Shown: positions 37,627 through 47,279 of the stretch, in pieces
Layout of the letters: each line of letters begins with the position of its first letter
Numbering within the stretch: position 1 is the stretch's first letter
Assembly: GCF_028714655.1 (NCBI RefSeq)
Contig: NZ_JAQTLY010000010.1
Location: 25,372 to 89,371, forward strand
DNA length: 64,000 bases
Direction: 5' to 3'
Source of the DNA: Sulfurimonas sp.
GTDB lineage: Bacteria; Campylobacterota; Campylobacteria; Campylobacterales; Sulfurimonadaceae
Made by a program: the position numbers and the translations under genes
Notes under the pieces: model-generated
What the model was told of the DNA's origin: nothing
The model's database searches: none
The model's input: only the letters and a program-made list of their open reading frames with translations

Positions 37627-39969
37627 ATGGCTGATGGATTAGAAGAAGAGATAATAATTATTGAAGACAGTGATGCTGTAAATGATAATACATCTTCGGG
37701 CAAATCGGCAGGCGGGGAAGATTCGTCATCCGAGAAGAAAAAAAAGCTTATATATATAGGTGTCGGCGTCGGGGTTCTCTTAATAATAGCAATCGGCGCT
37801 TTTATACTCATTAAAGTTAAAGCAAAAAAGCATGCGAATATTCCTGCAGCTCAAATAGAAGAAAAACTCTCTCAAGAGATTACTGAACCGATTGAACCGA
37901 GCAAAATAGAAAATATGATAGCAAAAGCAGACTATCTCTACTCTACCGGCTCAAAAAATGAAGCTCTATCTCTTTATGAAAAAATTGCATACTACAGTGA
38001 AGCTGTTTCAGCCTACAATCTGGGAGTAGCTCAACTAAAAGATGCCCAGTATGAAACAGCTCTTAACTCATTTCAAAAAGCTATACAAAACAATGAAAAA
38101 AGATGTGTAAGTGCCATAAATGCTGCCGTTTGTTCACTATATCTGGAAAATGAGAAGAATTTTAAATACTACATTGATTTGGCATACGCTTATCTGCCGC
38201 AGGAAAGGCAGTCCCCTTTATATTCATACTACTATGCGCTTATCAGCTACTATAACGGTAACTACCTAGAAGCTCTAAGTGCACTTAAAAACCCGACTAC
38301 AAACGAGTATATAAAAACTCAAAACAATCTAAGCTCAAAGATTAACGCTTTATTTAATAATGACATTAGCGCTATCGAGAGTATGGAAAAAAACAATTCA
38401 CCGTCCGACTATTTTAGCTTAGGACTGTTATATGCCAGAGTAGGTGATTTGACGCTTGCAAAAAAATATTTACAAAACGCTATCAAAAATAACATCGAAC
38501 CGATGAAAGCTCAGCTTGCTCTTGGCTATATAGACTTAAAAGCGGGTCAAGTTCAAGAAGCGGCAAAAGAGATAGAAAATGCTACCGATATGTTTAGAGA
38601 AGAAGTTTATAAACCCTATCCGATTAAAGTCAAACTAAAAGAGTCTTTGTTTAATCAAGATTTAGCTCAAAAAAGATATAGAAGCTTAACAATCAACAGT
38701 AAAGAGATAGATTATCAAAAGATATTTTATTTTTCGCCGTATAAAATATTTAATGCAAATCAAACGATAGATTACATACGAAAAGGAAATGCAAATATTT
38801 TTATTGATGATGTAGGTTCTGCTCAAGAGTATTTAACGAAAAGTTCTTCTTTATCGAGTGTAAATGCAGGAATTGCCGGTGCTATCAAAAAAGCTCTCTC
38901 TTTCAAAATTAGAGAAGCGAACGAGATGTTTTTAAAATTAGTCGATATTCAGCCTAAACACTCTATTTTACACTATAACCTAGCTTTGACTTACGCTCAA
39001 ATGGGCAATATGATAGACGCAAATAAACATTTTTTGCGTTCATATAATTTAGATGCGAAAAATTATCTATCCGGAATATATGCAATTATGACCTCTCAGC
39101 TTATAAACAAAGAGAGCGAAAAATTATCGTCTATTATAAAAGATTCCCTCTCCAACGAGAAACCTTCTGAAGATATAGATCTTTATAATACCCTGATTTA
39201 TATCAGTGATGGCAATACTCTCTCAGCCAGCGACTGGCCGGATAAAAAATATCAAAAAAAGCCTCTCTATTTAGCTTTGGATATTATTATATCGCTTAAA
39301 CTAAATAATTTAGAAACGGCTCAAAAATCCGCAAACAAGCTCACTACGCTTCTTCCAAATGAGATATTGCCGCATCTAATGTATATTGATGCATATTATA
39401 ATAAAATGGGTTCAAAAGAGTATGCAAGTGAAGCTATGAACTATTTAAAAATACAAAAATTCGACTTTAACGATCTCTATTTTGGTGCAAATATTACAAG
39501 ATATCTATATATTCAACAAAATTTGATTACGGGGAAACTATACTTTTTAAGAGAAAACATAAGGAAATCATTAGAATCGACAACAGGACAGACGCAAGAG
39601 CTAACGAGCGCATTGGCACTTGCCTCACTTTATGACGGCGAGTATGAAGAATCTTATGCACTCTATAACAATCTCATTGACAACCTTAAAGTACAGGACG
39701 CTCAAACTCTATTTTTAGGTGCCGTTGCCTCAACGGCTGCAAATCATCATGAAAATGCAATAGCTCTTTTAGAACTCTCTAAAATGAAAGATACCAATTT
39801 TTTAGAGAGCAGATATGCACTCGGTCTTCTTTATTTAGAGGCAAAAAATAACAAAGCAGCGGTTATACAGCTCTCAAAAATAAACAAGAATAACTTTAAT
39901 TCCGAATATTTTAACTTTAACATTGATACCGATACATTGATGTTTGAAAAAGGCAAATCTCAGAAATAG
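37627..39969 (+). CDS. pflB: Flagellar-motor TPR protein PflB-like
   Basis: 780 residues: acidic, disordered cytoplasmic N-terminus (1-38), KKKK then one membrane helix (about 41-62), and a long periplasmic alpha-helical region rich in tetratricopeptide-like units (for example KADYLYSTGSKNEALSLYEKIAYYSEAVSAYNLGVAQLKDAQYETALNSFQKAIQNN). Length, topology and position right after serS match PflB of Campylobacter and Helicobacter, where it forms the medial disk of the high-torque motor with PflA and recruits stators. The ATG is preceded by AAGG. Function is assigned from architecture and context, hence moderate confidence. Confidence 0.75.
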   Translation: MADGLEEEIIIIEDSDAVNDNTSSGKSAGGEDSSSEKKKKLIYIGVGVGVLLIIAIGAFILIKVKAKKHANIPAAQIEEKLSQEITEPIEPSKIENMIAKADYLYSTGSKNEALSLYEKIAYYSEAVSAYNLGVAQLKDAQYETALNSFQKAIQNNEKRCVSAINAAVCSLYLENEKNFKYYIDLAYAYLPQERQSPLYSYYYALISYYNGNYLEALSALKNPTTNEYIKTQNNLSSKINALFNNDISAIESMEKNNSPSDYFSLGLLYARVGDLTLAKKYLQNAIKNNIEPMKAQLALGYIDLKAGQVQEAAKEIENATDMFREEVYKPYPIKVKLKESLFNQDLAQKRYRSLTINSKEIDYQKIFYFSPYKIFNANQTIDYIRKGNANIFIDDVGSAQEYLTKSSSLSSVNAGIAGAIKKALSFKIREANEMFLKLVDIQPKHSILHYNLALTYAQMGNMIDANKHFLRSYNLDAKNYLSGIYAIMTSQLINKESEKLSSIIKDSLSNEKPSEDIDLYNTLIYISDGNTLSASDWPDKKYQKKPLYLALDIIISLKLNNLETAQKSANKLTTLLPNEILPHLMYIDAYYNKMGSKEYASEAMNYLKIQKFDFNDLYFGANITRYLYIQQNLITGKLYFLRENIRKSLESTTGQTQELTSALALASLYDGEYEESYALYNNLIDNLKVQDAQTLFLGAVASTAANHHENAIALLELSKMKDTNFLESRYALGLLYLEAKNNKAAVIQLSKINKNNFNSEYFNFNIDTDTLMFEKGKSQK

Positions 39970-39990
39970 CTTTTGCTTCTGAGATTTTTT
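39956..39990 (+). terminator. Rho-independent terminator of pflB
   Basis: AATCTCAGAA, 11-base loop, TTCTGAGATT followed directly by TTTT; the left arm overlaps the last pflB codons. It lies between convergent pflB and the psd-like gene. Confidence 0.8.
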
Positions 39991-39995
39991 GCAGA

Positions 39996-40643
39996 TTACT
40001 TTTCGCTTGTAAAATAACCAAGGAGAGATTCAGAAGCTATAAGTTCAGCACCTAAGCTTATATTTAATCTAAAGTTATGCGGTAAATAGAGTGTCGTAAT
40101 TCCATTTATCATAAGACCGTATCTTGAGCCTTGCTGCAAATTTTGTAAATTTTTTACATCCAAATCTATACCCTTAAAGCTCTGCTTTAATATATGAGTG
40201 ATTTTTACTTTATTGTTTGAATTTTTATCGCTAAATATTAACTTAGAATTCTCATTAAGCTGTTTTGAAAGAGGAGTCATATGCGAAAGTCTTGCACCTC
40301 TGTTTAGCTCAACATGTTCTAATATCGAGGTAAAAGGGACTCTTAACAGAGAAACATTTAAGTAGCTGCTATCAATCTCAATCTTATACGCGTAACTCTC
40401 TTCATTATCCAACTCTTCTATTGAGATTACAGTTCCGTCAACAGGACTAACAACGCTATCTTCTTGGTATAGCATATTTTGTCTCTCGGGATTTCTAAAA
40501 ACAAAAACAAAAAACAGTGCTGCTAAAAAAGCAAAAAACTGTAAAAATGCCAAATGAAGAAGCATAAAAACCAGCATCATCAAAATAGCTCCCGCTATGT
40601 AACTCCACCCCTCTTTAGCAATCGGTAAAAGATTATTTCCCAT
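39996..40643 (-). CDS. Phosphatidylserine decarboxylase-like protein lacking catalytic residues
   Basis: 215 residues with two N-terminal membrane helices (about 14-47), FRNPER, and VVSPVDGTVISIEE, as in the short, archaeal-type Psd. However, where active enzymes have VHVNR (catalytic His) this has VSLLR, and where they have the RFGS cleavage serine, which becomes the pyruvoyl group, this has RYGLMINGITTLYLP with no serine. It should therefore neither self-cleave nor decarboxylate. It overlaps the ftsH end by 11 bases, an arrangement also present in Campylobacter. A structural or lipid-binding role linked to FtsH is an inference. Confidence 0.72.
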   Translation of the reverse strand: MGNNLLPIAKEGWSYIAGAILMMLVFMLLHLAFLQFFAFLAALFFVFVFRNPERQNMLYQEDSVVSPVDGTVISIEELDNEESYAYKIEIDSSYLNVSLLRVPFTSILEHVELNRGARLSHMTPLSKQLNENSKLIFSDKNSNNKVKITHILKQSFKGIDLDVKNLQNLQQGSRYGLMINGITTLYLPHNFRLNISLGAELIASESLLGYFTSEK

Positions 40644-42621
40644 CTGATTCCTCTTTATCTTGTGTTATATTTTTATCATCGTCTTGAACCATTTTAGCAT
40701 CAGCCTTTAATTCCTCTTCGATGTCATCGACAACCAAAACAACTTTTGACTCTAAGCCGTTTTCTTTCTCAAAGTCTATAATAATTTCTCTAACTTCTTC
40801 ACCTGTAATATTCTCTTTTTTATAAAGAAGCTTTACTATATCTTCGATTGCCTGCTTATACTCTTGAAGTCTTTTTACAACCTCTTTGTATCTCTCTTGA
40901 AGCGATGATTTTATAAATTCATCCATATTTTCTGCCATCTTGTCGCTATACTCTCTTGGCGATTGCCCATAGCCGCCCAAGAAAGAGTGTCTGCTTTTCT
41001 CTAACACCATTAGTCCGGCAACATTACTCATACCGTAAGTTTGAACCATAGACTTTATAATATCCGTAGCGCGTTCTAAATCATTTCCCGCGCCCGTAGA
41101 TATCTCTCCGATAAATACCTCTTCTGCAGCACGACCGCCCAGAAGTACATCAACTTCTGCCCAAAGCTCATGCTGCTGCATCATAAACTTATTCTCTTCA
41201 GGAGTATTAAGAGTATAACCCAAAGCCGCTAAACCGCGAGGCACGATAGAAACTTTCGAGACTTTTTTTGCACCGACGGTTGTCTCTGCAAGGAGTGCGT
41301 GTCCGCTCTCATGGTACGCCACGATTTTTTTCTCTTTAGGGTTAATTCGGCGGGATTTTTTTGCAAGACCTGCCAAAGCTCGCTCAACTGCTTCATAAAG
41401 ATCTTTTTGAGTTACGCTTTTTTGGCTCTTTCTACCCGCTAAAAGTGCTGCTTCATTAACAATATTTGCCAAATCCGCACCCGCCAAACCTGCCGTAAGA
41501 CGAGCAACCTCTTCAAGGTCAACATCAGCGTCCATCTTAACGCCCTTAACATGCACTTTTAAAATTTTTATACGACCCTCAAAATCCGGTTTATCAACCA
41601 AAACTTGTCTATCAAATCGTCCGGGGCGCAAAAGTGCCTGATCTAAAATTTCAGGTCTGTTTGTTGCGGCTAAAATAATAATCGGCGTATCAGTTCCAAA
41701 TCCGTCCATCTCTGCTAAAAGTTGGTTAAGAGTCTGTTCTCTCTCATCATTTCCGCCCATATTTGCACCGGCTGCACGACTTTTTCCTATGGCATCTATC
41801 TCATCTATAAAAATAATACTCGGCGCATCTTTTTTTGCCTGCTCAAATAAATCACGAACGCGTGCCGCTCCGACACCGACGAACATCTCTATAAAACTAG
41901 AACCGCTTACCGAAAAAAACGGAACATCGGCTTCGCCTGCAACGGCCTTTGCCAAAAGTGTTTTTCCGGTACCCGGACTTCCGACTAACAAAACACCTTT
42001 TGGAATTTTTGCGCCAATCTCAACATAGCGGGCAGGGTACTTTAAAAAGTCTACAATCTCTTGTACTTCCTCTTTTGCCTCTTCTACTCCGGCTACATCA
42101 TCAAATTTTGTTTTTGGTTTCTCCGAGTTAATCATCCTCTTAGAACCGCCCATACCTAAGATGCCGCTGCCCATACTTTTTTGCATTCGTCCGGCAAAAA
42201 ACATCCATATAGCTATAATGATTAGAAAAGGAAACAACCATCCAAACATCTCCGTAAACCAGTTAGTTTCGCTAAATCCGCTATACTCTATGCCTTGCTT
42301 CTCCAACTCTTCGGTAAGTTTTGAATCACCATGAACGATTCTAGTCGTATAAATCGTTAAATTATCGGTTGAAATCCCTTTAATATAGCTCTGACCGATA
42401 TCGACTTTTTTTAAACTTTTAGATTCTATTAATGATTTAAGCTCTGAGTAACTTATCTGCTTTGCTTTTTTATTTCCGGATACGACTGCATCAGAACCGC
42501 TATTTTCTCCTATTAAAGTCTTAAAAAGTAAAATAATTATGACTGAAAAAATTGCAAAAGTTATTAGCGGATTTTTATTAAAAAAATTATTATCTTTATT
42601 ATTGTCGTTTTCATTTTGCAT
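40633..42621 (-). CDS. ftsH: ATP-dependent membrane zinc protease FtsH
   Basis: 662 residues: membrane helix about 17-37, periplasmic domain about 38-122, second helix about 125-144, AAA domain with Walker A GSPGTGKT (214-221), Walker B FIDEID (271-276) and second region of homology RPGRFDR, then the M41 protease with HESGH (437-441). FtsH hexamers degrade misfolded membrane proteins and regulators. The C-terminal tail is long and acidic (about 630-662). It starts two bases past the prmA stop; downstream it overlaps the psd-like gene. Confidence 0.97.
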   Translation of the reverse strand: MQNENDNNKDNNFFNKNPLITFAIFSVIIILLFKTLIGENSGSDAVVSGNKKAKQISYSELKSLIESKSLKKVDIGQSYIKGISTDNLTIYTTRIVHGDSKLTEELEKQGIEYSGFSETNWFTEMFGWLFPFLIIIAIWMFFAGRMQKSMGSGILGMGGSKRMINSEKPKTKFDDVAGVEEAKEEVQEIVDFLKYPARYVEIGAKIPKGVLLVGSPGTGKTLLAKAVAGEADVPFFSVSGSSFIEMFVGVGAARVRDLFEQAKKDAPSIIFIDEIDAIGKSRAAGANMGGNDEREQTLNQLLAEMDGFGTDTPIIILAATNRPEILDQALLRPGRFDRQVLVDKPDFEGRIKILKVHVKGVKMDADVDLEEVARLTAGLAGADLANIVNEAALLAGRKSQKSVTQKDLYEAVERALAGLAKKSRRINPKEKKIVAYHESGHALLAETTVGAKKVSKVSIVPRGLAALGYTLNTPEENKFMMQQHELWAEVDVLLGGRAAEEVFIGEISTGAGNDLERATDIIKSMVQTYGMSNVAGLMVLEKSRHSFLGGYGQSPREYSDKMAENMDEFIKSSLQERYKEVVKRLQEYKQAIEDIVKLLYKKENITGEEVREIIIDFEKENGLESKVVLVVDDIEEELKADAKMVQDDDKNITQDKEESDGK

Positions 42622-42623
42622 AT

Positions 42624-43457
42624 CTATTTTTTACCTTGTTTTAGTATTAGTGTAACCCACTCATCCTGCGCTATTTTCTCTTCAATTTCAAAATCTTGAT
42701 AAAATTTTAAAACTTTTGATTCATACTTATCTAATATCCCCGATAAAACAAGCACGCCGCCCTCTTTTAAGACATTTTTTAAATCATTTGCTATAAAAGT
42801 CAAAACATCGGCTACTATATTTGCTACGACAATGTCATATTTGTCTTTTGCCAAGCTGCAAGAGCCTTCCCATAAGTTTGCAAATTTTACATCGTTTAGC
42901 TGAGCATTTAACTCACTGTTTTCTATACACACGATATCGGTATCACAAGCATCGACTATAGCACCTAGTTTAAGCGCCCCTACACCGAGTATCCCGCTTC
43001 CGCAACCTACATCAAGAACCCTATCGCCTTTTTTTACATATCTTGCAACTGCTTTTAATGATGATGCCGTCGTCGGATGATGACCGGTACCAAAAGCCAA
43101 AGCCGGATCTATAACTATGTTTATCAATTCACTGCTAGGCTCATCCCATGTCGGGTGAATATAAAATTTATCTATAGTTAGAGGTTTTATGCTATTTTGA
43201 TAAACTTGTACCCAGTCACTGCTTTTGAGTTTTGCCTGCTTGCACTCAATATCTATATTTTGACCCAATGCTTTTTGTAAAGCTTCCGCAAATTGCTCTA
43301 ATCCCCAGATTATAGTGTCAAGTTCATCTTCGCTTCTTATAATAAAGCCCTCATCAGTCTCTTCAAAACCGACGGGAAGCGTATCTGCTAAAAAATCTGA
43401 AAAAAGTGAGTGATGAGAAGATACCTTGACTACTAATTCAAAATAATGATCTTGCAT
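42624..43457 (-). CDS. prmA: Ribosomal protein L11 methyltransferase
   Basis: 277 residues: N-terminal substrate-recognition domain and a SAM-dependent methyltransferase domain with FGTGHHPTTASSLKAV, motif I VLDVGCGSGILGVGALKLGA and VVANIVADVL. It trimethylates ribosomal protein L11. Its start overlaps the cheY stop by one base, the same unusual cheY-prmA-ftsH order found in Campylobacter. Confidence 0.94.
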   Translation of the reverse strand: MQDHYFELVVKVSSHHSLFSDFLADTLPVGFEETDEGFIIRSEDELDTIIWGLEQFAEALQKALGQNIDIECKQAKLKSSDWVQVYQNSIKPLTIDKFYIHPTWDEPSSELINIVIDPALAFGTGHHPTTASSLKAVARYVKKGDRVLDVGCGSGILGVGALKLGAIVDACDTDIVCIENSELNAQLNDVKFANLWEGSCSLAKDKYDIVVANIVADVLTFIANDLKNVLKEGGVLVLSGILDKYESKVLKFYQDFEIEEKIAQDEWVTLILKQGKK

Positions 43458-43831
43458 TAACCTTCAATACCCATAACTGCGCCAAGCTTCTCTTTTAAAA
43501 CTTGCGGTGTAAAAGGCTTTACTATATAGTTATTAACCCCTGCTTTAAGAGCCGTTATAACTTCCGCTTTGCCGCCCTCTGTTGTTACCATAATAATCGG
43601 CAAATCCGTAAAACGAGCATCGGCACGCACTTTTTTCACAAGCTCAAGCCCGTTCATTTCAGGCATATTCCAATCTGTAATCAGCATATCGACATCCGGG
43701 TTTGCATTTAAAGTACTCCAACCCTCAACACCGTCACCGCCTTCTAATATATCTTTATGCCCAAGTCTTTGTAATGTGTTTTTTATAATACGACGCATTG
43801 TAGAGCTATCATCAACAACAAGTAATTTCAA
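43457..43831 (-). CDS. cheY: Chemotaxis response regulator CheY
   Basis: 124 residues, a lone receiver domain: acidic pair D7-D8, phosphoacceptor D53 in LITDWNMPEMNG, Thr in MVTTEG and Lys in VKPF. The WNMPEMNG and AGVNNYIVKPF stretches are those of CheY proper. Phospho-CheY would bind the flagellar switch to change rotation. TTG 43831 is the start, with AAAAGG eight bases upstream. It is the first gene of a transcript with prmA and ftsH; likely inputs in this window are the CetA/CetB-like receptor and possibly the HPt protein. Confidence 0.93.
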   Translation of the reverse strand: MKLLVVDDSSTMRRIIKNTLQRLGHKDILEGGDGVEGWSTLNANPDVDMLITDWNMPEMNGLELVKKVRADARFTDLPIIMVTTEGGKAEVITALKAGVNNYIVKPFTPQVLKEKLGAVMGIEG

Positions 43832-43911
43832 ATGAAATCCTTTTCTATAAATATTTGCAAATTAACCATTAATTTTACCTAAATTTTATTTATTTTATGA
43901 TTAAGCAAAGC

Positions 43912-44622
43912 TTAACCAAGCATCTTAAACATTTTTGGCAAATCAAGAGTTCCCTCGTAATATGCCTTGCCTATAATCACGCCGTCTACACTCTTTGTAG
44001 CCATTAAAGCTTCAATATCTCTCTCATCCCTAACACCGCCGCTTGCAATCGTGCTAACACCGCTAGCCTTGGCAATATCCACCGTAAACTCTACATTTAC
44101 GCCGCTTAGAGTTCCGTCTTTGCCTACATCCGTACATATAATCGCTTCAACGCCCGCATTTGCAAACTCTTTAGCCAAATCGGTTGCTCTCATTGAACTA
44201 ACTTCACCCCATCCCTCAACTGCAACAAAACCGTCAATAGCATCGATTCCGACGGCTATGGGATATTTTGATGCCATCTCTTTTACAAACTTTGAATCTT
44301 TAACTGCTATTGAGCCTAAAATAACTCTGTCTATACCGATTTCAAGCATCTTTTTGATGGTTGCCTCGTCGCGTATACCGCCGCCGAGTTCAAGCTTAAC
44401 GCTACAATTTTGCCTGATTTTTATAATCTGTTCCAAATTTTTCGGCTCGCCCGCGAATGCGCCGTTTAAATCAACCAGATGAACCCACTTAGCACCCATC
44501 TCTTCAAACTTTTTTACAAGCATCCAAGGCTCGTCGGAGTAGATTTTTGCACTCTCCATAAGACCTTTTGTGAGTCTAACGGCTTTGCCGTCTTTTAAAT
44601 CAATTGCCGGATAAAGTGTCAT
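43912..44622 (-). CDS. hisA: Phosphoribosylformimino-5-aminoimidazole carboxamide ribotide isomerase
   Basis: 236 residues, a TIM barrel with HisA signatures: [40 protein letters not shown], and the C-terminal phosphate site [16 protein letters not shown]...[11 protein letters not shown]. Catalytic Asp in AIDLKDG and the second in [13 protein letters not shown] are present. Fourth step of histidine synthesis. Located 17 bases after hisH on the same strand. Confidence 0.96.
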   Translation of the reverse strand: MTLYPAIDLKDGKAVRLTKGLMESAKIYSDEPWMLVKKFEEMGAKWVHLVDLNGAFAGEPKNLEQIIKIRQNCSVKLELGGGIRDEATIKKMLEIGIDRVILGSIAVKDSKFVKEMASKYPIAVGIDAIDGFVAVEGWGEVSSMRATDLAKEFANAGVEAIICTDVGKDGTLSGVNVEFTVDIAKASGVSTIASGGVRDERDIEALMATKSVDGVIIGKAYYEGTLDLPKMFKMLG

Positions 44623-44639
44623 TTAAATAATTTTCCTTT

Positions 44640-45251
44640 TTATAAACTAATGAAATTTTCTAATATTTTAAGTCCATTTTTATGGCTTTTTTCGGGGTGC
44701 GGCTGAATCCCTAAGATGTTGTTATGCGCAACAGCCGATGTAAATTCGTATCCGTAATTTGTACGACCGATGATATCTGTTTCATCTGCGCAATTTACAT
44801 GATATGTGTGAACAAAATAGAGATAGTGTGCTTCATCCAAGCCATTAAAAAGCGGGTGCTCTTTTGTAAACATTCTGTTCCATCCCATATGAGGAACTTT
44901 TAACGGCTCACTGAATTTAGTCGTATCAAAAGCAGTCACATTGCCTTTTATCAGCCCCAAGCCCTCGTGAAAGCCGAACTCTTCGCTGCTCTCAAAAAGC
45001 AGCTGCATTCCAAGACATATACCAAACATATACTTACCGCTATCTGCAAACTCTTTTATAGCCTCTACCATATTTCGCTCTTTTAGATGCTCCATAGCAT
45101 CACCGAAAGCTCCGACTCCCGGAAGCAGCAACTTATCATAATTTTTAAATTTTTGCGGGTCGCTCTCTATAGCCGTTTTTTCTCCTAAAGAAGCAAATGC
45201 GTTTTGCACGCTTGCCAAATTTCCCATATTATAATCAACAATTCCTATCAT
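44640..45251 (-). CDS. hisH: Imidazole glycerol phosphate synthase glutamine amidotransferase subunit
   Basis: 203 residues of the class I glutaminase fold: IVDYNMGNLASVQNAF at the start, nucleophile region FGICLGMQLLF, and C-terminal GIQPHPEKSHKNGLKIL with catalytic His and Glu. It supplies ammonia to HisF, which is not adjacent here. It begins three bases after the stop of the CACHE-type membrane protein gene, so the three genes are probably cotranscribed. Confidence 0.96.
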   Translation of the reverse strand: MIGIVDYNMGNLASVQNAFASLGEKTAIESDPQKFKNYDKLLLPGVGAFGDAMEHLKERNMVEAIKEFADSGKYMFGICLGMQLLFESSEEFGFHEGLGLIKGNVTAFDTTKFSEPLKVPHMGWNRMFTKEHPLFNGLDEAHYLYFVHTYHVNCADETDIIGRTNYGYEFTSAVAHNNILGIQPHPEKSHKNGLKILENFISL

Positions 45252-45254
45252 TCT

Positions 45255-46160
45255 TTAATCTTCAATCTTTAATTTTGTAAATTTTATATATATTGCCAAA
45301 GTTATAAGCAACATTGAAACGCCTGCAACTATATACATTGCATAGATAATTTTTTCAGGGTCTGTAATCGCAAACTTAAACACCAACATTAACGCTTCTA
45401 TTGATAGAGCTATAATGATTGAACCTAAAAATCTAACCATGGTTTTATGCGGTCCGGAGATGCTATGCTCTTTATCCTTACCGAATATCTCCTCTTCTAT
45501 TATCGTTTTAGCTAAATCAAATATTGCCAGCGCCAGAGTAATTAAAATCGTAGCTTCAAACACATCTTTTATCTCAAAATGCCGAGGAGTTATCTCATAT
45601 ATAAAAAAACTCTGCATTCCTTTAAAAAAGAGAAGTACGGCAACTGCTATTAAAGCAAGTGCAAAAGCCATATATGAGTATCTAAAAAGGTTTATAAAAA
45701 GTCTATCAAAATTACTTGAACGAGATATTAAAATAACCTCTTCAAGAGGCATATCAAGACATGCTACATATTTTAGTTCACCGTGTTCATCAAAAATAGG
45801 TTGAGATGCCGTGACACAAAGCTCGCCTGTAATAATGGACGGGTACGGGTCGGTTATCGTACATCGCTCTTCTCTAACCGCACGATAATAATAGGCGCGA
45901 TCCGCTCTTATTTTTCCGGCATCTTCATCAATCTGTTTTGCCGGCGTATATGTCGGTGAAATTTGAACTCCGCGATTATCAAGAAGATATACCCCCTCGC
46001 AATGCTCTAAATCCGCTTTAATCTTTAAAAGCCGTGGAACTATCATCTCAACGGATAACGATGGCAGTCTGTTTGGAATATTTTTTGAAAAAAGATAACA
46101 AAAATATGCTCTTGCTTTGGTACGACCTTCAGAAAAATTTTGAATATCACCTATAACCAT
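45255..46160 (-). CDS. Membrane protein with PDC/CACHE-like domain, unknown function
   Basis: 301 residues. Residues about 20-150 resemble a PDC/CACHE sensor (GVYLLDNRGVQISPTYTP, RAYYYRAVREERCTITDPYPS, LCVTASQPIFDEHGELKYVACLDMPLEEV). Four membrane helices follow (about 162-182, 198-216, 245-265, 275-295). Unusually, no membrane helix precedes the CACHE-like part, so it may face the cytoplasm or be delivered through an internal topology. The membrane half has a loose PsiE-like look. No output domain is present. It lies just ahead of hisH, with no obvious link to histidine synthesis. Confidence 0.65.
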   Translation of the reverse strand: MVIGDIQNFSEGRTKARAYFCYLFSKNIPNRLPSLSVEMIVPRLLKIKADLEHCEGVYLLDNRGVQISPTYTPAKQIDEDAGKIRADRAYYYRAVREERCTITDPYPSIITGELCVTASQPIFDEHGELKYVACLDMPLEEVILISRSSNFDRLFINLFRYSYMAFALALIAVAVLLFFKGMQSFFIYEITPRHFEIKDVFEATILITLALAIFDLAKTIIEEEIFGKDKEHSISGPHKTMVRFLGSIIIALSIEALMLVFKFAITDPEKIIYAMYIVAGVSMLLITLAIYIKFTKLKIED

Positions 46161-46193
46161 TTTTGCAACCCTTGTTGATTTTTTTCATAACCT

Positions 46194-46262
46194 AGATCCT
46201 GAATCAAGTTCAGGATGACGAAAACTCATAAATCTCGTTATTCAAAACTTGATTTAGAATCT
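46194..46262. repeat. Double palindromic repeat, family A copy 4
   Basis: Arms 46194-46220 (AGATCCTGAATCAAGTTCAGG...) and 46236-46262 (TTCAAAACTTGATTTAGAA core). The second arm is more decayed than in other copies. It occupies the 221-base gap between the divergent membrane-protein and acyltransferase genes. Confidence 0.8.
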
Positions 46263-46342
46263 AATTTTTAGGTTAGGAAAGAAGTATATTTATTTTTTAG
46301 CTGTTGTAATTATACCAAAGGCATTGTAACAATTTCATTTGA

Positions 46343-46348
46343 TATAAT
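46343..46348 (+). promoter_or_regulatory. -10 box of the acyltransferase gene
   Basis: TTTGATATAAT with TATAAT at 46343-46348, 33 bases before the start codon; no clear -35. Confidence 0.5.
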
Positions 46349-46381
46349 CCATTTTTAAAATGAATTGGAGCTATTTTACTT

Positions 46382-47272
46382 ATGGGATTTAAACTTTTTT
46401 TAATATTTGAAAATTTTTTAATGATTTTGCCGAAAAAATGCAGAAAAAGTTTTTTTCTCTTTTTGGCAAAACTGGCATACTACCTATCTCCAAGATACAG
46501 AAATGTCGGATTTATAAATTTAGATTTTACATTCGGTGACACGCTTAGCCAAAAAGCCAAAGAGGAGATTGTTAAGTACAGCTTTAAAAACCTGCTGCTT
46601 AATTTTTTACATCTAATGGAAATCAGACATATGAGTAAAGAAGATTTGGCAAAAAAAATAACCGTAAAAAATATCCAAGCGGTGCAAAAAGCACATGAAG
46701 AGCAAAGAGCGGTAATATTCGTAACATCACACTACTGTGCTTGGGAGTTGGGCGGCGCGGCAATCGGAGCTTTTGCGGAACCGATAGCCGCCGTTTATAA
46801 AAAGATGAAAAATCCCTACTATCAAAAGTGGGTTTTAGAATCCCGCTCTCATCTTGGAAACAAATCATTAGAAAAATCAAATGTGATAAAACCTCTTATA
46901 AGGCTTATTAAAAACGGCGAGGCATGCGGTATTTTGATTGATACGGGTATCAATCAAAGAGAAGGTGTAGAAGTTCAGTTTTTGGGAAAAAGTACCCGTC
47001 AGACATCAACACCCGCATACTTGGCAAGAAAGTATAATGCGGCGATTATTCCCGTTATTATAAAAACGGAAGATGAGGAAAATTTCACTTTAATATTTTT
47101 TGACGAGATAGCCGTAGAGAAAAGCGATAACGAAGAGGAAGATATCCAAAAAGCGACTCAGCTTCAAGCAGATTGGCTTACAAAAATTATAACGGACGAC
47201 CCAAAATTTTGGTTTTGGATACATCGCAGATTTAAAGGCGAACATAAAGAGATTTATGAAAAAAAAGGTTGA
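46382..47272 (+). CDS. Lipid A biosynthesis acyltransferase (LpxL/HtrB family)
   Basis: 296 residues with an N-terminal membrane-associated helix, the acyltransferase HX4E motif in VTSHYCAWELGG (about 114-125), GILIDTGINQREGVEVQFLGK and the C-terminal FWIHRRFKG motif (the WxHRRWK-type signature). It would add a secondary acyl chain to Kdo-lipid A at the inner membrane. ATG 46382 follows GGAG at 11 bases. It is convergent with the permease gene seven bases downstream. Whether it corresponds to LpxL or LpxM cannot be told from the sequence. Confidence 0.9.
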   Translation: MGFKLFLIFENFLMILPKKCRKSFFLFLAKLAYYLSPRYRNVGFINLDFTFGDTLSQKAKEEIVKYSFKNLLLNFLHLMEIRHMSKEDLAKKITVKNIQAVQKAHEEQRAVIFVTSHYCAWELGGAAIGAFAEPIAAVYKKMKNPYYQKWVLESRSHLGNKSLEKSNVIKPLIRLIKNGEACGILIDTGINQREGVEVQFLGKSTRQTSTPAYLARKYNAAIIPVIIKTEDEENFTLIFFDEIAVEKSDNEEEDIQKATQLQADWLTKIITDDPKFWFWIHRRFKGEHKEIYEKKG

Positions 47273-47279
47273 TTGCCTG

